This document shows, piece after piece, positions 45,208 to 55,523 of a stretch of DNA of 64,000 nt. The position numbers and the translations under genes are program-made. The stretch lies in NCBI RefSeq assembly GCF_003075415.1, contig NZ_QDAH01000013.1:1-64000 (forward strand), read 5' to 3'. The notes beneath the pieces are model-generated. The model made no database searches. It was not told the origin of the DNA and was given only the letters and a program-made list of their open reading frames with translations. The stretch is from Microvirga sp. KLBC 81 (GTDB lineage Bacteria; Pseudomonadota; Alphaproteobacteria; Rhizobiales; Beijerinckiaceae). Position 1 is the stretch's first letter; each line of letters opens with the position of its first letter.

Positions 45208-46401
45208 TCAGGCCGAAGCGGCGTCCGCGATTCGCTTGGCCAAGGTCACGAGGCTCAGATCCGAGCCCGCCGGTCCCATGATGGACAGGCCGAACGGTGC
45301 GCCGAGACGCGATGCGAGCGGGATCGAGACCTGCGGCAGGCCGGAGAGCACCGACAGGCAGAGCAGGTTCAGGGCGTTATTCCGGTAATCGTTGAGCGCA
45401 TCGTCGCTCTCGGAGAGCAGCGGCGCCACATCCGGCATGGTCGGCAGAATCAGCACCGTGTCCCGGGCCAGAAGAGCGCTGAAGCGTGCCCGGAAGGCGC
45501 TGCGAATCACCTGCGCCTCGGCCACTTGAGAATCGGTGACACTGCGGGAGAACTCGAAACGGTCCGCCACGCCCGGCCCGAGGGGCGGATGGTAGCGCTC
45601 GATCATCGGCCCATCGACGCCCCAGGCCTCCCGGCTCTGGATGTAGCGCATGGCCCAATAAAGAGCGGTGAAGCCTTCGGTGGCGACAGTCACATCCTTG
45701 GATGCGCCAAGCACGGATTCGACCTGGCGGACGGCGAGACCAAGCGCCTCCTTCACCTTTTGGCTCAGAAGGCCGAAGGCATCCCTGGCCAGAAGAACTT
45801 TTGGGTTGGCTGACAAGGGATTGCCGTCGGTCCTGAGCATAACCTCGCCCACCCGCACGAAGGTCGCGCCGTCGCGGGTGAAATACCCGCAGGTGTCAAA
45901 GGAGGGCGCGAGATCGTGGCAGAGTTCCAGGCTCACCCGGCCATGGGTGGGGCGGATGCCGAAGAGGCCGCAATGGCTGGCCGGCGCACGCACGGAGCCG
46001 CCCGTATCGGTGCCCAGCGCAAAATCGCAGAGACCATTGGAGACGGCTGCCGCCGATCCTGAGGAGGAGCCGCCCGGAATGCGATCTGGCGCGCCACCAT
46101 TCACAGGCGTGCCGAAATGGGCGTTCTTGCCGCTCATGGAGAAGGCAAGCTCGTCAGTGATCGTCTTGCCGACGAACCGCGCCCCGGCATCGAGAAGCCT
46201 TTGTACGGTCGGTGCGGTGCGGGTCTTGATTCCGGACACCGCCAGCATGTGGGGCGATCCGCAGCTCGTCGGGTAGCCCGCGACATCGAACAAGTCCTTG
46301 GCGGCAAAGGTCAGCCCGGAGAGAGACCCGCTCGCGGCATGAGGCACAGCAACGGCTGGATAGGGCATGAAGGCGCGGGCGGGATCGGCGTCGAGAAGCA
46401 T
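45208..46401 (-). CDS. Amidase (amidase signature family)
   Basis: A 397-aa amidase with the Ser-cisSer-Lys triad: Lys in LTFAAKDLFDVAG (near 35), the Ser pair in PGGSSSGSAAAVSNG (near 110) and GTDTGGSVRAPASHCGLFGIRP (nucleophile Ser). The chain is rather short for the family and starts with a proline- and alanine-rich segment. It hydrolyses a carboxamide to acid and ammonia; the substrate is unknown. It is divergent from an amide/branched-chain-type ABC importer, so it may use what that system brings in, by inference. Confidence 0.9.
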   Translation of the reverse strand: MLLDADPARAFMPYPAVAVPHAASGSLSGLTFAAKDLFDVAGYPTSCGSPHMLAVSGIKTRTAPTVQRLLDAGARFVGKTITDELAFSMSGKNAHFGTPVNGGAPDRIPGGSSSGSAAAVSNGLCDFALGTDTGGSVRAPASHCGLFGIRPTHGRVSLELCHDLAPSFDTCGYFTRDGATFVRVGEVMLRTDGNPLSANPKVLLARDAFGLLSQKVKEALGLAVRQVESVLGASKDVTVATEGFTALYWAMRYIQSREAWGVDGPMIERYHPPLGPGVADRFEFSRSVTDSQVAEAQVIRSAFRARFSALLARDTVLILPTMPDVAPLLSESDDALNDYRNNALNLLCLSVLSGLPQVSIPLASRLGAPFGLSIMGPAGSDLSLVTLAKRIADAASA

Positions 46402-46552
46402 GGGATCACAGAGCTTGAGGGAACGAGAGCAGCGAATGTGTCATTCCTCCCCTGAAACAAGCAAGGTATGAATCCGTGAACCTTGGCAGTTTAGGCTTTC
46501 TTCAGGCTAGGATCGGCCCTACATCCACGCCGATCCTTGAAACAGGAACCGC

Positions 46553-47761
46553 ATGATGACGAAGGCATCGATGACCCGCTGGCTGGCTCTTGGACTGGCA
46601 CTTGCATTCGCAAGCCCGGCCGCCCAGGCGCAGCAGGCTCCGATCAAGCTCGGTGAGCTCAATTCCTACGCCCGCTGGGCTGCCTTTACGATACCTTACC
46701 GCAACGGCTGGCAGATGGCCCTGGAGGAGATCAATGCCAAGGGCGGGGTGCTCGGCCGCAAGATCGAGATCGTCTCCCGCGATGACGGCGCCACCACGGG
46801 AGACGCCACCCGCGTAGCGGACGAATTGGTGACCCGCGAAGGCGCTGTCCTCCTCTTCGGCTCGTTCCAGTCGAATGTCGGCGTTGCCATGGCGGATTAC
46901 GCCAACCAGAAGAAGATCCTCTACGTCGCCGCAGAACCCCTGACCGACGCCATCACCATGGCGCAGGGCAACCGCTATACCTTCCGAATCCGCCCCAGCA
47001 ATTACATGCAGGTCGGCATGCTGGTGGATCAGGCAAAGGCCTCCGGCGCGAAGCGCTGGGCGATTGTTGCGCCGAACTACGAATACGGCCAGTCGGCGGC
47101 GGAAGTGTTCAAGCGCCTCATCAAGGAGCGGGTGCCCGGAGCCGAGATCGTTGCCGAGCAGTTTCCGGCGCTCGGCAAGATCGAGGCAGGCGCCACCGTC
47201 TCCGCGCTCGAACAGGCCAAGCCCGACGGCATTTTCAACGTGCTCTTCGGACCCGACCTCACGCAGTTCGTGCGCGAGGGCAACACGCGCGGCCTCTTTG
47301 AAGACGCATCGGTTCTGTCTCTTCTGACCGGCGAGCCCGAATGGCTTCTGCCGCTGAAGGACGAAGTGCCGGAAGGCTGGACGGTGACGGGCTACCCATG
47401 GGACGAGATCACCGATCCGAAGCACAAGGCCTTCATCGACACCTATCGCTCGAAGTTCAACGATACGCCGCGCCTCGGTTCGCTCCTGGGCTACATGGTC
47501 GTCCATATGATCCGCGATACCATCGAGCGCGCAGGCTCCGTCGAAACCGAAGCGCTGATCAAGGCGCTGGAGGATGCGACGTTCGACACCATCATCGGCC
47601 CCGTCACCATGCGTGGACTAGACAATCAGTCCACCATGGGCGCGTGGGTTGGCAAGCTCGTGCTGAAAGGCGCCAATGGCGGTATGAGGGATTGGGTCTA
47701 CAAGGACGGCACGTCGTTCATGCCGACAGAAGCCGAGGTGAAGGCGGTTCGGAAAGAGTGA
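46553..47761 (+). CDS. ABC transporter substrate-binding protein, LivK/amide-binding type
   Basis: A 402-aa periplasmic binding protein (Peripla_BP_6) with signal peptide MTRWLALGLALAFASPAAQAQ. The mature part begins IKLGELNSYARWAAFTIPYRNGWQMALEEINAKGGVLGRKIEIVSRDD, read in parts, a standard Liv-family N-terminus, and continues with LLFGSFQSNVGVAMADYANQ and EYGQSAAEVFKRL. The ligand may be a branched-chain amino acid, an amide or urea. The genes for its permease and ATPases follow 179 bp downstream, after palindromic repeats. It has two adjacent ATGs (46553, 46556). Confidence 0.92.
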   Translation: MMTKASMTRWLALGLALAFASPAAQAQQAPIKLGELNSYARWAAFTIPYRNGWQMALEEINAKGGVLGRKIEIVSRDDGATTGDATRVADELVTREGAVLLFGSFQSNVGVAMADYANQKKILYVAAEPLTDAITMAQGNRYTFRIRPSNYMQVGMLVDQAKASGAKRWAIVAPNYEYGQSAAEVFKRLIKERVPGAEIVAEQFPALGKIEAGATVSALEQAKPDGIFNVLFGPDLTQFVREGNTRGLFEDASVLSLLTGEPEWLLPLKDEVPEGWTVTGYPWDEITDPKHKAFIDTYRSKFNDTPRLGSLLGYMVVHMIRDTIERAGSVETEALIKALEDATFDTIIGPVTMRGLDNQSTMGAWVGKLVLKGANGGMRDWVYKDGTSFMPTEAEVKAVRKE

Positions 47762-47782
47762 GCAACACACCCCACATAAATC

Positions 47783-47885
47783 CCCTCCCCCCTGTGGGGA
47801 GGGTCAGGGTGGGGGTGCAAGCGCTTTGTTCTGAAGTCTTGGCGCTCACCCCCCCTCTCCAACTCTCCCCCACAAGGGGGAAGAG
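47783..47885. repeat. C/G-rich palindromic repeats in the operon gap
   Basis: Two hairpins, CCCTCCCC/GGGGAGGG (47783-47790, 47796-47803) and CTCTCCCCC/GGGGGAAGAG around ACAA (47863-47885, one bulge), separated by about 60 bases. They resemble units at 8212 and 57233 and fill the space between the binding-protein and permease genes. Confidence 0.65.
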
Positions 47886-47940
47886 GGCCGGTCGGTGTTT
47901 ATCCCAACCGGCTTGCCAGAAGTGAGAGGTCACTGATCCC

Positions 47941-49788
47941 ATGGACCTTTCCTTCCTCGCCATTCAGGCTCTCAACGGGCTCTCCAGCGCCTCGTCGCTC
48001 TTCATCACCGCTTGCGGCCTCACACTCGTTTTCGGCGTCACGCGGATCGTGAACTTCGCGCATGGTTCGCTCTACATGATCGGCGCCTACACGGCCGCGA
48101 CCCTCGTGCCGCGGCTGCTCGAACTCTCCTTCGGCCCGCTGACTTTCTGGGCCGGCATTCTCGCCTCCGCCATCATCGTCGGCCTGATCGGGGTGCTGAT
48201 CGAAGTTCTGCTCCTGCGCCGCATCTACGGCGCGCCGGAACTCTTTCAGCTGCTCGCCACCTTCGGTGTCGTGCTGGTGGTGCAGGACCTCACGATCCTG
48301 GTCTTCGGCCCCGAAGACATTCTCGGACCCCGGGCCCCGGGCCTGCGCGCACCGGTCGAAATTCTCGGCCGACGTTTTCCGTCTTATGAACTCGTTCTCA
48401 TCGCGGCCGGTCCCGTCGTGCTCGCGCTTGTGTGGCTGCTCTTGCGCAAGACACGCTTCGGCGTTCTGGTGCGCGCGGCAACGCAGGATCGGGAGATGAT
48501 CGCGGCGCTTGGCGTGAATCAGGCGCTCCTCTTCACCGGCACGCTGTTTCTCGGCGCGTTCCTCGCAGGTCTCGGCGGCGCACTGCAGATCCCGCGGGTC
48601 TCGGCCAATGCGGGCATGGATCTCTCGATCATCGCCGAAGCCTTCGTGGTCACTGTCGTCGGCGGCATGGGCAGCGTGCCTGGCGCGTTTCTGGCGGCGC
48701 TCATTATTGGCCAGTTGCAGGCCTTCGGCATTCTGATCTTTCCGAAGAGCACGCTTGTCGTGGTCTTCCTGCTCATGGCTGTCGTGCTCGCCGTCCGCCC
48801 CTATGGTTTCTTCGGTCGTCCTGAAGTGATCGGCGGCACGCATGCGGTGGGCATCTCAAGCCACAAGCCCTCACTTTATGCTCCCCTCGCATTGGTCGCC
48901 GTCATCGGCACCCTCGCGAGCCTCCCGCTCATCGGCGATGCCTATGTGCTGAAGGTCGCCACCGAAATCCTGATCTTCGGGCTTTTCGCCTTCAGCCTGC
49001 AGCTTCTCATCGGCGTCAGCGGCGTCGTGAGCTTCGGTCATGCCGCCTTCTTCGGATTAGGGGCCTACGGCGCAGCGCTCGCCGTGAAGTGGTTCGCACT
49101 GCCAATGGAGGCAGCAATCCCTGCCGGGCTCCTGCTCGCGGCAGTTGGAGCACTGATCATCGGCGCTTTCGTGGTGCGCCTGTCGGGCATCTATCTCGCC
49201 ATGATGACGCTTGCCGCTGCGCAGATCATCTTTGCCGTCGCCTTCCAATGGGTGGACGTGACGGGCGGCGACAACGGTATCGTCGGCGTGTGGCCTTCGG
49301 CCTGGGCGAGCGGCCAGGTGCCCTATTTTCTCTTCACGCTTGTCACCACTGCAGTGATCGTTCTGCTGTTGATGCGCATCATCAACGCACCCTTCGGCTA
49401 TTCGCTACGCGCTGCAAGGGACTCTGAAGCCCGGGCCGAAGCCATCGGCCTGAAGATTCGCCGGCAGCGCTGGCTGGCCTTCACGATATCAGGTGCCGCC
49501 GCCGGTCTCGCCGGCGGAATTTACGCCTTCTCTCGCGGCTCTGTGGATCCGACCCTGCTCGGTATTCCGACATCCGTCGATGCGCTGACGATGCTCCTTA
49601 TCGGCGGCATCCAGACCGTCACCGGCCCGCTCGTGGGTGCCGGTGTTCTGCATGTGCTGCGCGATCAGATCATGCCGCTCACGTCCCTGTGGCGTCTGTT
49701 GCTGGGTCTGAGCATCATCGCCATCGTGCTCATCTTCCCGCGCGGTCTCGTGGGCACCATCCGCGCATGGTGGGAGGAGCAGGCATGA
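47941..49788 (+). CDS. Fused LivH-LivM permease of a branched-chain amino acid/amide ABC importer
   Basis: A 615-aa membrane protein made of two permeases in one chain. Residues 1-290 are LivH-like (AACGLTLVFGVTRIVNFAHGSLYM style N-terminus; GTLFLGAFLAGLGGALQIPRV; VVTVVGGMGSVPGAFLAALIIGQ). Residues about 310-615 are LivM-like (GVVSFGHAAFFGLGAYGAAL; RDSEARAEAIGLKIRRQRWLAFTISGAAAGLAGGIYAF; LLIGGIQTVTGPLVGAGVLHVL), read in parts. Fusion of the two channel subunits fixes their ratio. It overlaps livG by 4 bp (ATGA). The substrate is set by the binding protein upstream. Confidence 0.93.
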   Translation: MDLSFLAIQALNGLSSASSLFITACGLTLVFGVTRIVNFAHGSLYMIGAYTAATLVPRLLELSFGPLTFWAGILASAIIVGLIGVLIEVLLLRRIYGAPELFQLLATFGVVLVVQDLTILVFGPEDILGPRAPGLRAPVEILGRRFPSYELVLIAAGPVVLALVWLLLRKTRFGVLVRAATQDREMIAALGVNQALLFTGTLFLGAFLAGLGGALQIPRVSANAGMDLSIIAEAFVVTVVGGMGSVPGAFLAALIIGQLQAFGILIFPKSTLVVVFLLMAVVLAVRPYGFFGRPEVIGGTHAVGISSHKPSLYAPLALVAVIGTLASLPLIGDAYVLKVATEILIFGLFAFSLQLLIGVSGVVSFGHAAFFGLGAYGAALAVKWFALPMEAAIPAGLLLAAVGALIIGAFVVRLSGIYLAMMTLAAAQIIFAVAFQWVDVTGGDNGIVGVWPSAWASGQVPYFLFTLVTTAVIVLLLMRIINAPFGYSLRAARDSEARAEAIGLKIRRQRWLAFTISGAAAGLAGGIYAFSRGSVDPTLLGIPTSVDALTMLLIGGIQTVTGPLVGAGVLHVLRDQIMPLTSLWRLLLGLSIIAIVLIFPRGLVGTIRAWWEEQA

Positions 49789-50561
49789 CGCTTCTCTCCG
49801 TACAAGACCTGAGCAAATCCTTCGGCGGAGTGGCGGCGGCGCGTGATGTGAGCTTCACGCTTGAACGGGGCGAGATGCTTGCCATCATCGGGCCGAACGG
49901 TGCTGGGAAATCGACCGTTTTCAACATGGTTGGCGGACAGCTGCGTCCCGATCGTGGTGCGGTTCTCCTGGATGAGCAGAACATCACGCTTGCCTCGCCG
50001 CAAAAGCGTTTTCGTCTCGGCGTCGGGCGCACCTTCCAGGTGGCACAGACTTTTCTCTCCATGAGCGTGGCCGAGAACGTGCAGATGGCACTTGTCAGCC
50101 GCAACCGGAAAAGCACCTCGCTCTGGGCTCCGGCACGCATGCGCTATCGCGACGAGGCGCTTGCGCTGTTGGAGCAGGTGGGGATGACGGAAGCCGCCGA
50201 CCACCCCTGCTCGGCGCTGGCCTATGGCGACGTGAAGCGCGTGGAACTCGCCATCGCGCTGGCGGGGCAGCCGAAGCTCCTGCTGATGGATGAGCCCACC
50301 GCCGGCATGGCGGCGCGGGAAAGGGCCGCCCTGATGGATCTGACTGCTGAGATCGCGGATGCGAAGGGGATCGGCGTTCTCTTCACGGAGCATGACATGG
50401 ATGTGGTGTTCGGCCATGCGGAGCGTGTGATCGTCCTCGTGCGCGGGCGGATCATCGCCACCGGTTCGCCCGAAGAAATCCGCCAGGTCGAGGAAGTGCG
50501 GCGCGCCTATCTGGGCGATGATCATGCGCTGGAAAAGCCGAAAGGGTTGAATCCCGCATGA
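49785..50561 (+). CDS. livG: Branched-chain amino acid/amide ABC transporter ATPase (LivG type)
   Basis: A 258-aa ATPase starting MTLLSVQDLSKSFGGVAAARDVSF. Walker A is GPNGAGKST, the Q-loop is VGRTFQVAQTF, the signature is degenerate (LAYGDVKRVELAIAL in place of LSGGQ), Walker B is LLLMDEPTAGM and the switch His is in LFTEHDMDVV. The substitution of the LSGGQ motif is usual in LivG. The C-terminal tail resembles LivG. It overlaps the fused permease gene and livF by 4 bp on each side. Confidence 0.94.
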   Translation: MTLLSVQDLSKSFGGVAAARDVSFTLERGEMLAIIGPNGAGKSTVFNMVGGQLRPDRGAVLLDEQNITLASPQKRFRLGVGRTFQVAQTFLSMSVAENVQMALVSRNRKSTSLWAPARMRYRDEALALLEQVGMTEAADHPCSALAYGDVKRVELAIALAGQPKLLLMDEPTAGMAARERAALMDLTAEIADAKGIGVLFTEHDMDVVFGHAERVIVLVRGRIIATGSPEEIRQVEEVRRAYLGDDHALEKPKGLNPA

Positions 50562-51271
50562 GCGAGCCGCTTCTCGAAATCTGGAATCTCACCGCATCCT
50601 ACGGCCGTGCCCAGGTGCTGTTCGGCCTGACCTTCGGGCTGCATGCGGGCGAGGTCCTGGCGCTCATCGGGCGCAATGGCGCAGGAAAAACCACCACCTT
50701 GAAGGCCATCATGGGCCTCGTGCCGGCAACGGCCCAGAAGGCGACCTTCAAAGGCCACTCCCTCGCACGCCTTCCCAGCTACAAGATTGCCCGCCTTGGC
50801 CTTGGCTATGTGCCCGAGGACCGGCGCATCTTCACCGACCTGACGGTGGAGGAAAATCTGGAGGTCGGGCGGAGGGCCGCGGGACCGGGACGCTCTCCCT
50901 GGACCCCGGAACGGCTGTTCAGGCTCTTTCCCAACCTGGCCGAGATGCGGGGGCGGCGCGGCAATCAGATGTCCGGCGGCGAGCAGCAGATGCTCACCAT
51001 TGCCCGCACCCTCATGAGCAACCCGGATGCGATCCTGCTCGATGAGCCCTCCGAGGGTATCGCCCCCGTAATCGTGCAGATGATGGCGGAGGCGATTCGC
51101 GCCATGAAGGCCGAGGGTGTCGCCGTGCTCCTCTCCGAGCAGAACTGGGCCTTCGCGGCCGGCATCAGCGACCGCACCATCGTGATCGAGCGTGGCGAAA
51201 TGCGCTTCCAGGGCTCCATCGACGAGCTCATGACCAATGAGGCCCTGAGGGTTGAGACGCTGGGGATCTAG
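50558..51271 (+). CDS. livF: Branched-chain amino acid/amide ABC transporter ATPase (LivF type)
   Basis: A 237-aa ATPase with Walker A GRNGAGKTT, the Q-loop region RLGLGYVPEDRRIFTDLTVEENLEV, signature MSGGEQQMLTIARTL, Walker B AILLDEPSEGIAP and switch region LLSEQNWAFA, with Gln where His is common (also usual in LivF). It is the last gene of the importer operon, completing SBP, LivHM, LivG and LivF. Confidence 0.94.
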   Translation: MSEPLLEIWNLTASYGRAQVLFGLTFGLHAGEVLALIGRNGAGKTTTLKAIMGLVPATAQKATFKGHSLARLPSYKIARLGLGYVPEDRRIFTDLTVEENLEVGRRAAGPGRSPWTPERLFRLFPNLAEMRGRRGNQMSGGEQQMLTIARTLMSNPDAILLDEPSEGIAPVIVQMMAEAIRAMKAEGVAVLLSEQNWAFAAGISDRTIVIERGEMRFQGSIDELMTNEALRVETLGI

Positions 51272-51404
51272 GAACGGCTCAGCTTCTGGGAGCGAAGGGT
51301 GATCTTAAACCATTGACGCGACGAGCCGAAAGGTCGATATCCAGCCCAAACGGCGCGGGCTCCCGCGCCATTCCCCTGACTTCACGCTAAGGAATTCCCG
51401 CTTC

Positions 51405-52836
<1,432 letters not shown>

Positions 52837-52903
52837 TCAGAGTCCATGGAGACAGGCCTGCTCGCCTCTTGCGGAGCAGGCCCGTTCCTGAAACTCTCTC
52901 TCT

Positions 52904-54142
52904 ATGACACATCAACCCGACCTCACCCTCGGCCGCCGCGCGATGGCGATGATCGAGGATCTGGCCCAGCATACGGACGAGTATGGGCGCCTGACGCGCC
53001 TCTATCTCTCGCCCGCCCATCGCGCCGCAGCCGATACGACGCTGGAGTTCATGCGCAGAGCCGGGCTTAGAGCTCATATCGACGCTCTCGGCTCCGTGGT
53101 GGGTCGCCTGGAGGGTGCCAATCCTGAAGCCCCTGCCCTGCTCATCGGCTCTCATATCGACAGCGTCGTGGATGCCGGCCGCTATGACGGCAATCTCGGC
53201 GTCGTGCTCGGCATCGTCGTGGCCGAGGCCCTGAAGGCCGAAGGCATCACACCCTCCTGCCCCATCGAGATCGTGGCCTTCGGGGACGAGGAGAATGTCC
53301 GCTTCCCCACCAATCTCTCCACGTCTTATGCACTTGCCGGCCGCTACGATCCTGCCTGGCTCGACGGCAGGGATGCGGACGGCATCAGTTTACGGGATGC
53401 GCTGCTCGAATTCGGCGGCGACCCTCTCGGCATTGCGTCCCTTGCGCGCGACCCGGCGCGTTATCGCGGCTATCTCGAGGTGCATATCGAGCAGGGCCCG
53501 CAGCTCGAGGCCCGCAACCTTCCTGTCGGCATCGTCTCTGCCATCAACGGCATCACCCGCGCCCGCGCCTACGTGATTGGCGAGGCGGGACACGCGGGCA
53601 CCGTGCCGATGAATATGCGTCGCGATGCGCTTGCTGCCGTCGCCGAGATGATCGGCATCGTGGAGCGCGCAAGCTCCACGCGTAACGACACGGTAGCGAC
53701 CGTGGGGGTGGCCCAGGTGCAGCCCGGTGCGATCAACGTCATTCCAGCACGCGTCGATTTCACGCTCGATGCCCGCGCGCCCGACGATGCGGTGCGCCAC
53801 GCCATGGTGGAGGACATCGTCACCGAATGCGAGGCCGCCGCTCAGCGGCGCGGTGTCTCCTTCACCATCGAACCCTTCATGGAATCGCCCGCAACTCCCA
53901 TGGACAGGAACCTCATGGCGCAATTGGAGGAGGCCGTGAGAAGCCTGCGCATCGAGCCGATGCGGCTTGCCTCAGGCGCAGGACATGATGCGGTGGCTAT
54001 CGCCAATCTCTGCCCTGCCGCCATGCTCTTCGTCCGCTGCAAGGGCGGCATCAGCCATAACCCGGCCGAGTCGATCACGATCGAAGATGCCGACACGGCG
54101 GCCCGCGTCCTGTTTGAGGCCGTCAAAAGGATTGTCGCTTGA
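52904..54142 (+). CDS. Allantoate amidohydrolase / N-carbamoylase family (M20) hydrolase
   Basis: A 412-aa dinuclear metal amidohydrolase of the hydantoinase/carbamoylase family, acting on allantoate, ureidoglycine or N-carbamoyl amino acids. The metal ligands can be placed: GSHIDSVVDAGRYDGNLGV (His, Asp), GDEENVRFP (Glu pair), HIEQGPQLE (His) and CKGGISHNPAESI (His). The dimer-interface GHAGTVPMNMRRDA is also present. The substrate is uncertain. Its end overlaps the next gene by 4 bp (TTGA). With the nearby amidase and amide importer it suggests nitrogen scavenging. Confidence 0.9.
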   Translation: MTHQPDLTLGRRAMAMIEDLAQHTDEYGRLTRLYLSPAHRAAADTTLEFMRRAGLRAHIDALGSVVGRLEGANPEAPALLIGSHIDSVVDAGRYDGNLGVVLGIVVAEALKAEGITPSCPIEIVAFGDEENVRFPTNLSTSYALAGRYDPAWLDGRDADGISLRDALLEFGGDPLGIASLARDPARYRGYLEVHIEQGPQLEARNLPVGIVSAINGITRARAYVIGEAGHAGTVPMNMRRDALAAVAEMIGIVERASSTRNDTVATVGVAQVQPGAINVIPARVDFTLDARAPDDAVRHAMVEDIVTECEAAAQRRGVSFTIEPFMESPATPMDRNLMAQLEEAVRSLRIEPMRLASGAGHDAVAIANLCPAAMLFVRCKGGISHNPAESITIEDADTAARVLFEAVKRIVA

Positions 54143-54618
54143 ACTTCCATCTCGAGCTTCTGCCGAAGCCGCATTCGATCATCCGTCAGATCATTCTCAA
54201 CGGTCTCACCGACTTCAATCGCAACGCTTTCATGCCGGATCTAAAGACCGAGGACCTGGCGGTGGTCATCCGTGCTGTCGACTCCAAGACCATCGTCGGC
54301 GGATTATGGGCTCATACCAGTTGGGAATGGTTGACGATCGAGCTGATCTTCGTGCCGGAGAGCCTGCGCAAGCAAGGTATCGCACGCAACCTGATCGCCA
54401 TGGCGGAGGAAGAGGCCATCAAGCGAGGTTGTCACGCCGCTTGGCTCGACACGCTCAACTCCGAGGCTCTCGCGCTCTACGAGCGACTTGGATACGAGCG
54501 CTTCGGCGAACTGAAGGATTTTCCGAAAGGCGGAAGCCGCACCTTCCTGCAAAAGAAGCTCGCTACGGACGTTTCTCAGCCGGGCCAATCTTCCGAGAGG
54601 ATGGCCCAACGCTCGTGA
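54139..54618 (+). CDS. GNAT family N-acetyltransferase
   Basis: A 159-aa acetyltransferase with a TTG start that overlaps the upstream TGA stop (TTGA at 54139-54142). The acetyl-CoA binding motif is FVPESLRKQGIARNLIAMAEEEA (Q/RxxGxG/A pattern RKQGIA), followed by CHAAWLDTLNSEALALYERLGYERFGE. It starts MNFHLELLPKPHSIIRQII. The target is unknown; it is coupled to the amidohydrolase gene. Its 3' end overlaps the convergent GNAT gene by 43 bp. Confidence 0.85.
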   Translation: MNFHLELLPKPHSIIRQIILNGLTDFNRNAFMPDLKTEDLAVVIRAVDSKTIVGGLWAHTSWEWLTIELIFVPESLRKQGIARNLIAMAEEEAIKRGCHAAWLDTLNSEALALYERLGYERFGELKDFPKGGSRTFLQKKLATDVSQPGQSSERMAQRS

Positions 54619-55118
54619 TCGCGCCATTCGCCATTGATCTTGAGATAACGCGGCGAGTATCCCTCCTGCCGGAAGCCGAGACGTTTCACGAGAGCGCGTG
54701 ACGGCTCGTTGCCGGGCTGGATGTTGGCTTCCAGGCGATGAAGTCCGAGCTCAGTGAAAGCATGTGTCACCACGAGCCCAACGGCTTCGCTCATCAGGCC
54801 GCGTCCATTCATGCCCGCAACGGCATAATAGCCCATATACGCATTCTGGAAGAAACCGCGCACGATCTCGCTCAAGTTGATGACGCCGACGATCCTGTTG
54901 CTCGCGCGCTCGCGCGCGATGAACCCAACGGACCTGTCTCCATCGCACCGGGAGAGATAGCCCTGGAAACTCGCAAGATCGCGGCAGGGCGACACCCATG
55001 GTTCATGCAGCGCGAGGCTCGCGAGATTGGCGGAGACCAATTCGGGTCCATCGGCAGACCGGACATGGTTGATGGTGACGCGCGGCTGCATGCGGTTCAT
55101 CCCTACTTCAGGAACCAT
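54576..55118 (-). CDS. GNAT family N-acetyltransferase (RimJ/RimL type)
   Basis: A 180-aa acetyltransferase; starts at 55118, 55100 and 55091 are all possible, and the last (MQPRVTINHVRSADG) has AGGG at good spacing. The RimJ-like pattern is clear: ASNRIVGVINLSEIVRG, YMGYYAVAGMNGRGLMSEAVGLVVTHAF and LEANIQPGNEPSRALVKRLGF. Family members acetylate ribosomal protein N-termini or small molecules. It is convergent with the other GNAT gene and divergent from the small secreted protein. Confidence 0.88.
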   Translation of the reverse strand: MVPEVGMNRMQPRVTINHVRSADGPELVSANLASLALHEPWVSPCRDLASFQGYLSRCDGDRSVGFIARERASNRIVGVINLSEIVRGFFQNAYMGYYAVAGMNGRGLMSEAVGLVVTHAFTELGLHRLEANIQPGNEPSRALVKRLGFRQEGYSPRYLKINGEWRDHERWAILSEDWPG

Positions 55119-55168
55119 GACTTAGACATTGAAGTTGTCGTCTGTCCCTTGCAACGAAAGATAGGATT

Positions 55169-55474
55169 ATGCGAGCGTACATCATCCCTGCCATCGCGGT
55201 TGTCTTCGGCGCCGGTTTTCTCGGCCTTGCCCCGGAAGCGCAGGCCCGTTTCAGCCCGCAGCAGATCGAAGCGCCTTCCCTCGTCGAGAATGTGGCCTGC
55301 GTAACCCGCCGCGTCCGTACCGTACGCCCTAATGGCCGTGTCGTTTATCGCACCGTCCGCAACTGTGGTGTACCGGCCTGGCAACTCAGACCGACCCGCT
55401 GCCGGGTCGTGCAGGAACGGGTTTATCGCCCGAATGGCAATGTGATCGTGCGCAACGTGCGTCGTTGCCGCTAA
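55169..55474 (+). CDS. Small secreted protein with two Cys-bounded 23-residue repeats
   Basis: A 101-aa protein with a signal peptide (MRAYIIPAIAVVFGAGFLGLAPEAQA, cleavage after residue 26). The mature part contains two copies of a basic unit, residues 44-66 and 78-100, each starting and ending with Cys (C44/C66 and C78/C100, both 22 apart) and each with RPNG and a VRN-x-C ending (RTVRNC; RNVRRC). The pairs suggest two disulfide-bonded loops in the periplasm or outside. The mature protein is strongly Arg-rich. Its function is unknown and I know no family name. GATAGGA precedes the start codon. Confidence 0.75.
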   Translation: MRAYIIPAIAVVFGAGFLGLAPEAQARFSPQQIEAPSLVENVACVTRRVRTVRPNGRVVYRTVRNCGVPAWQLRPTRCRVVQERVYRPNGNVIVRNVRRCR

Positions 55475-55523
55475 TCCAAGGACGCTGGACATTTCAGGGG
55501 CTCGGATCATTCCGAGCCCTTTC

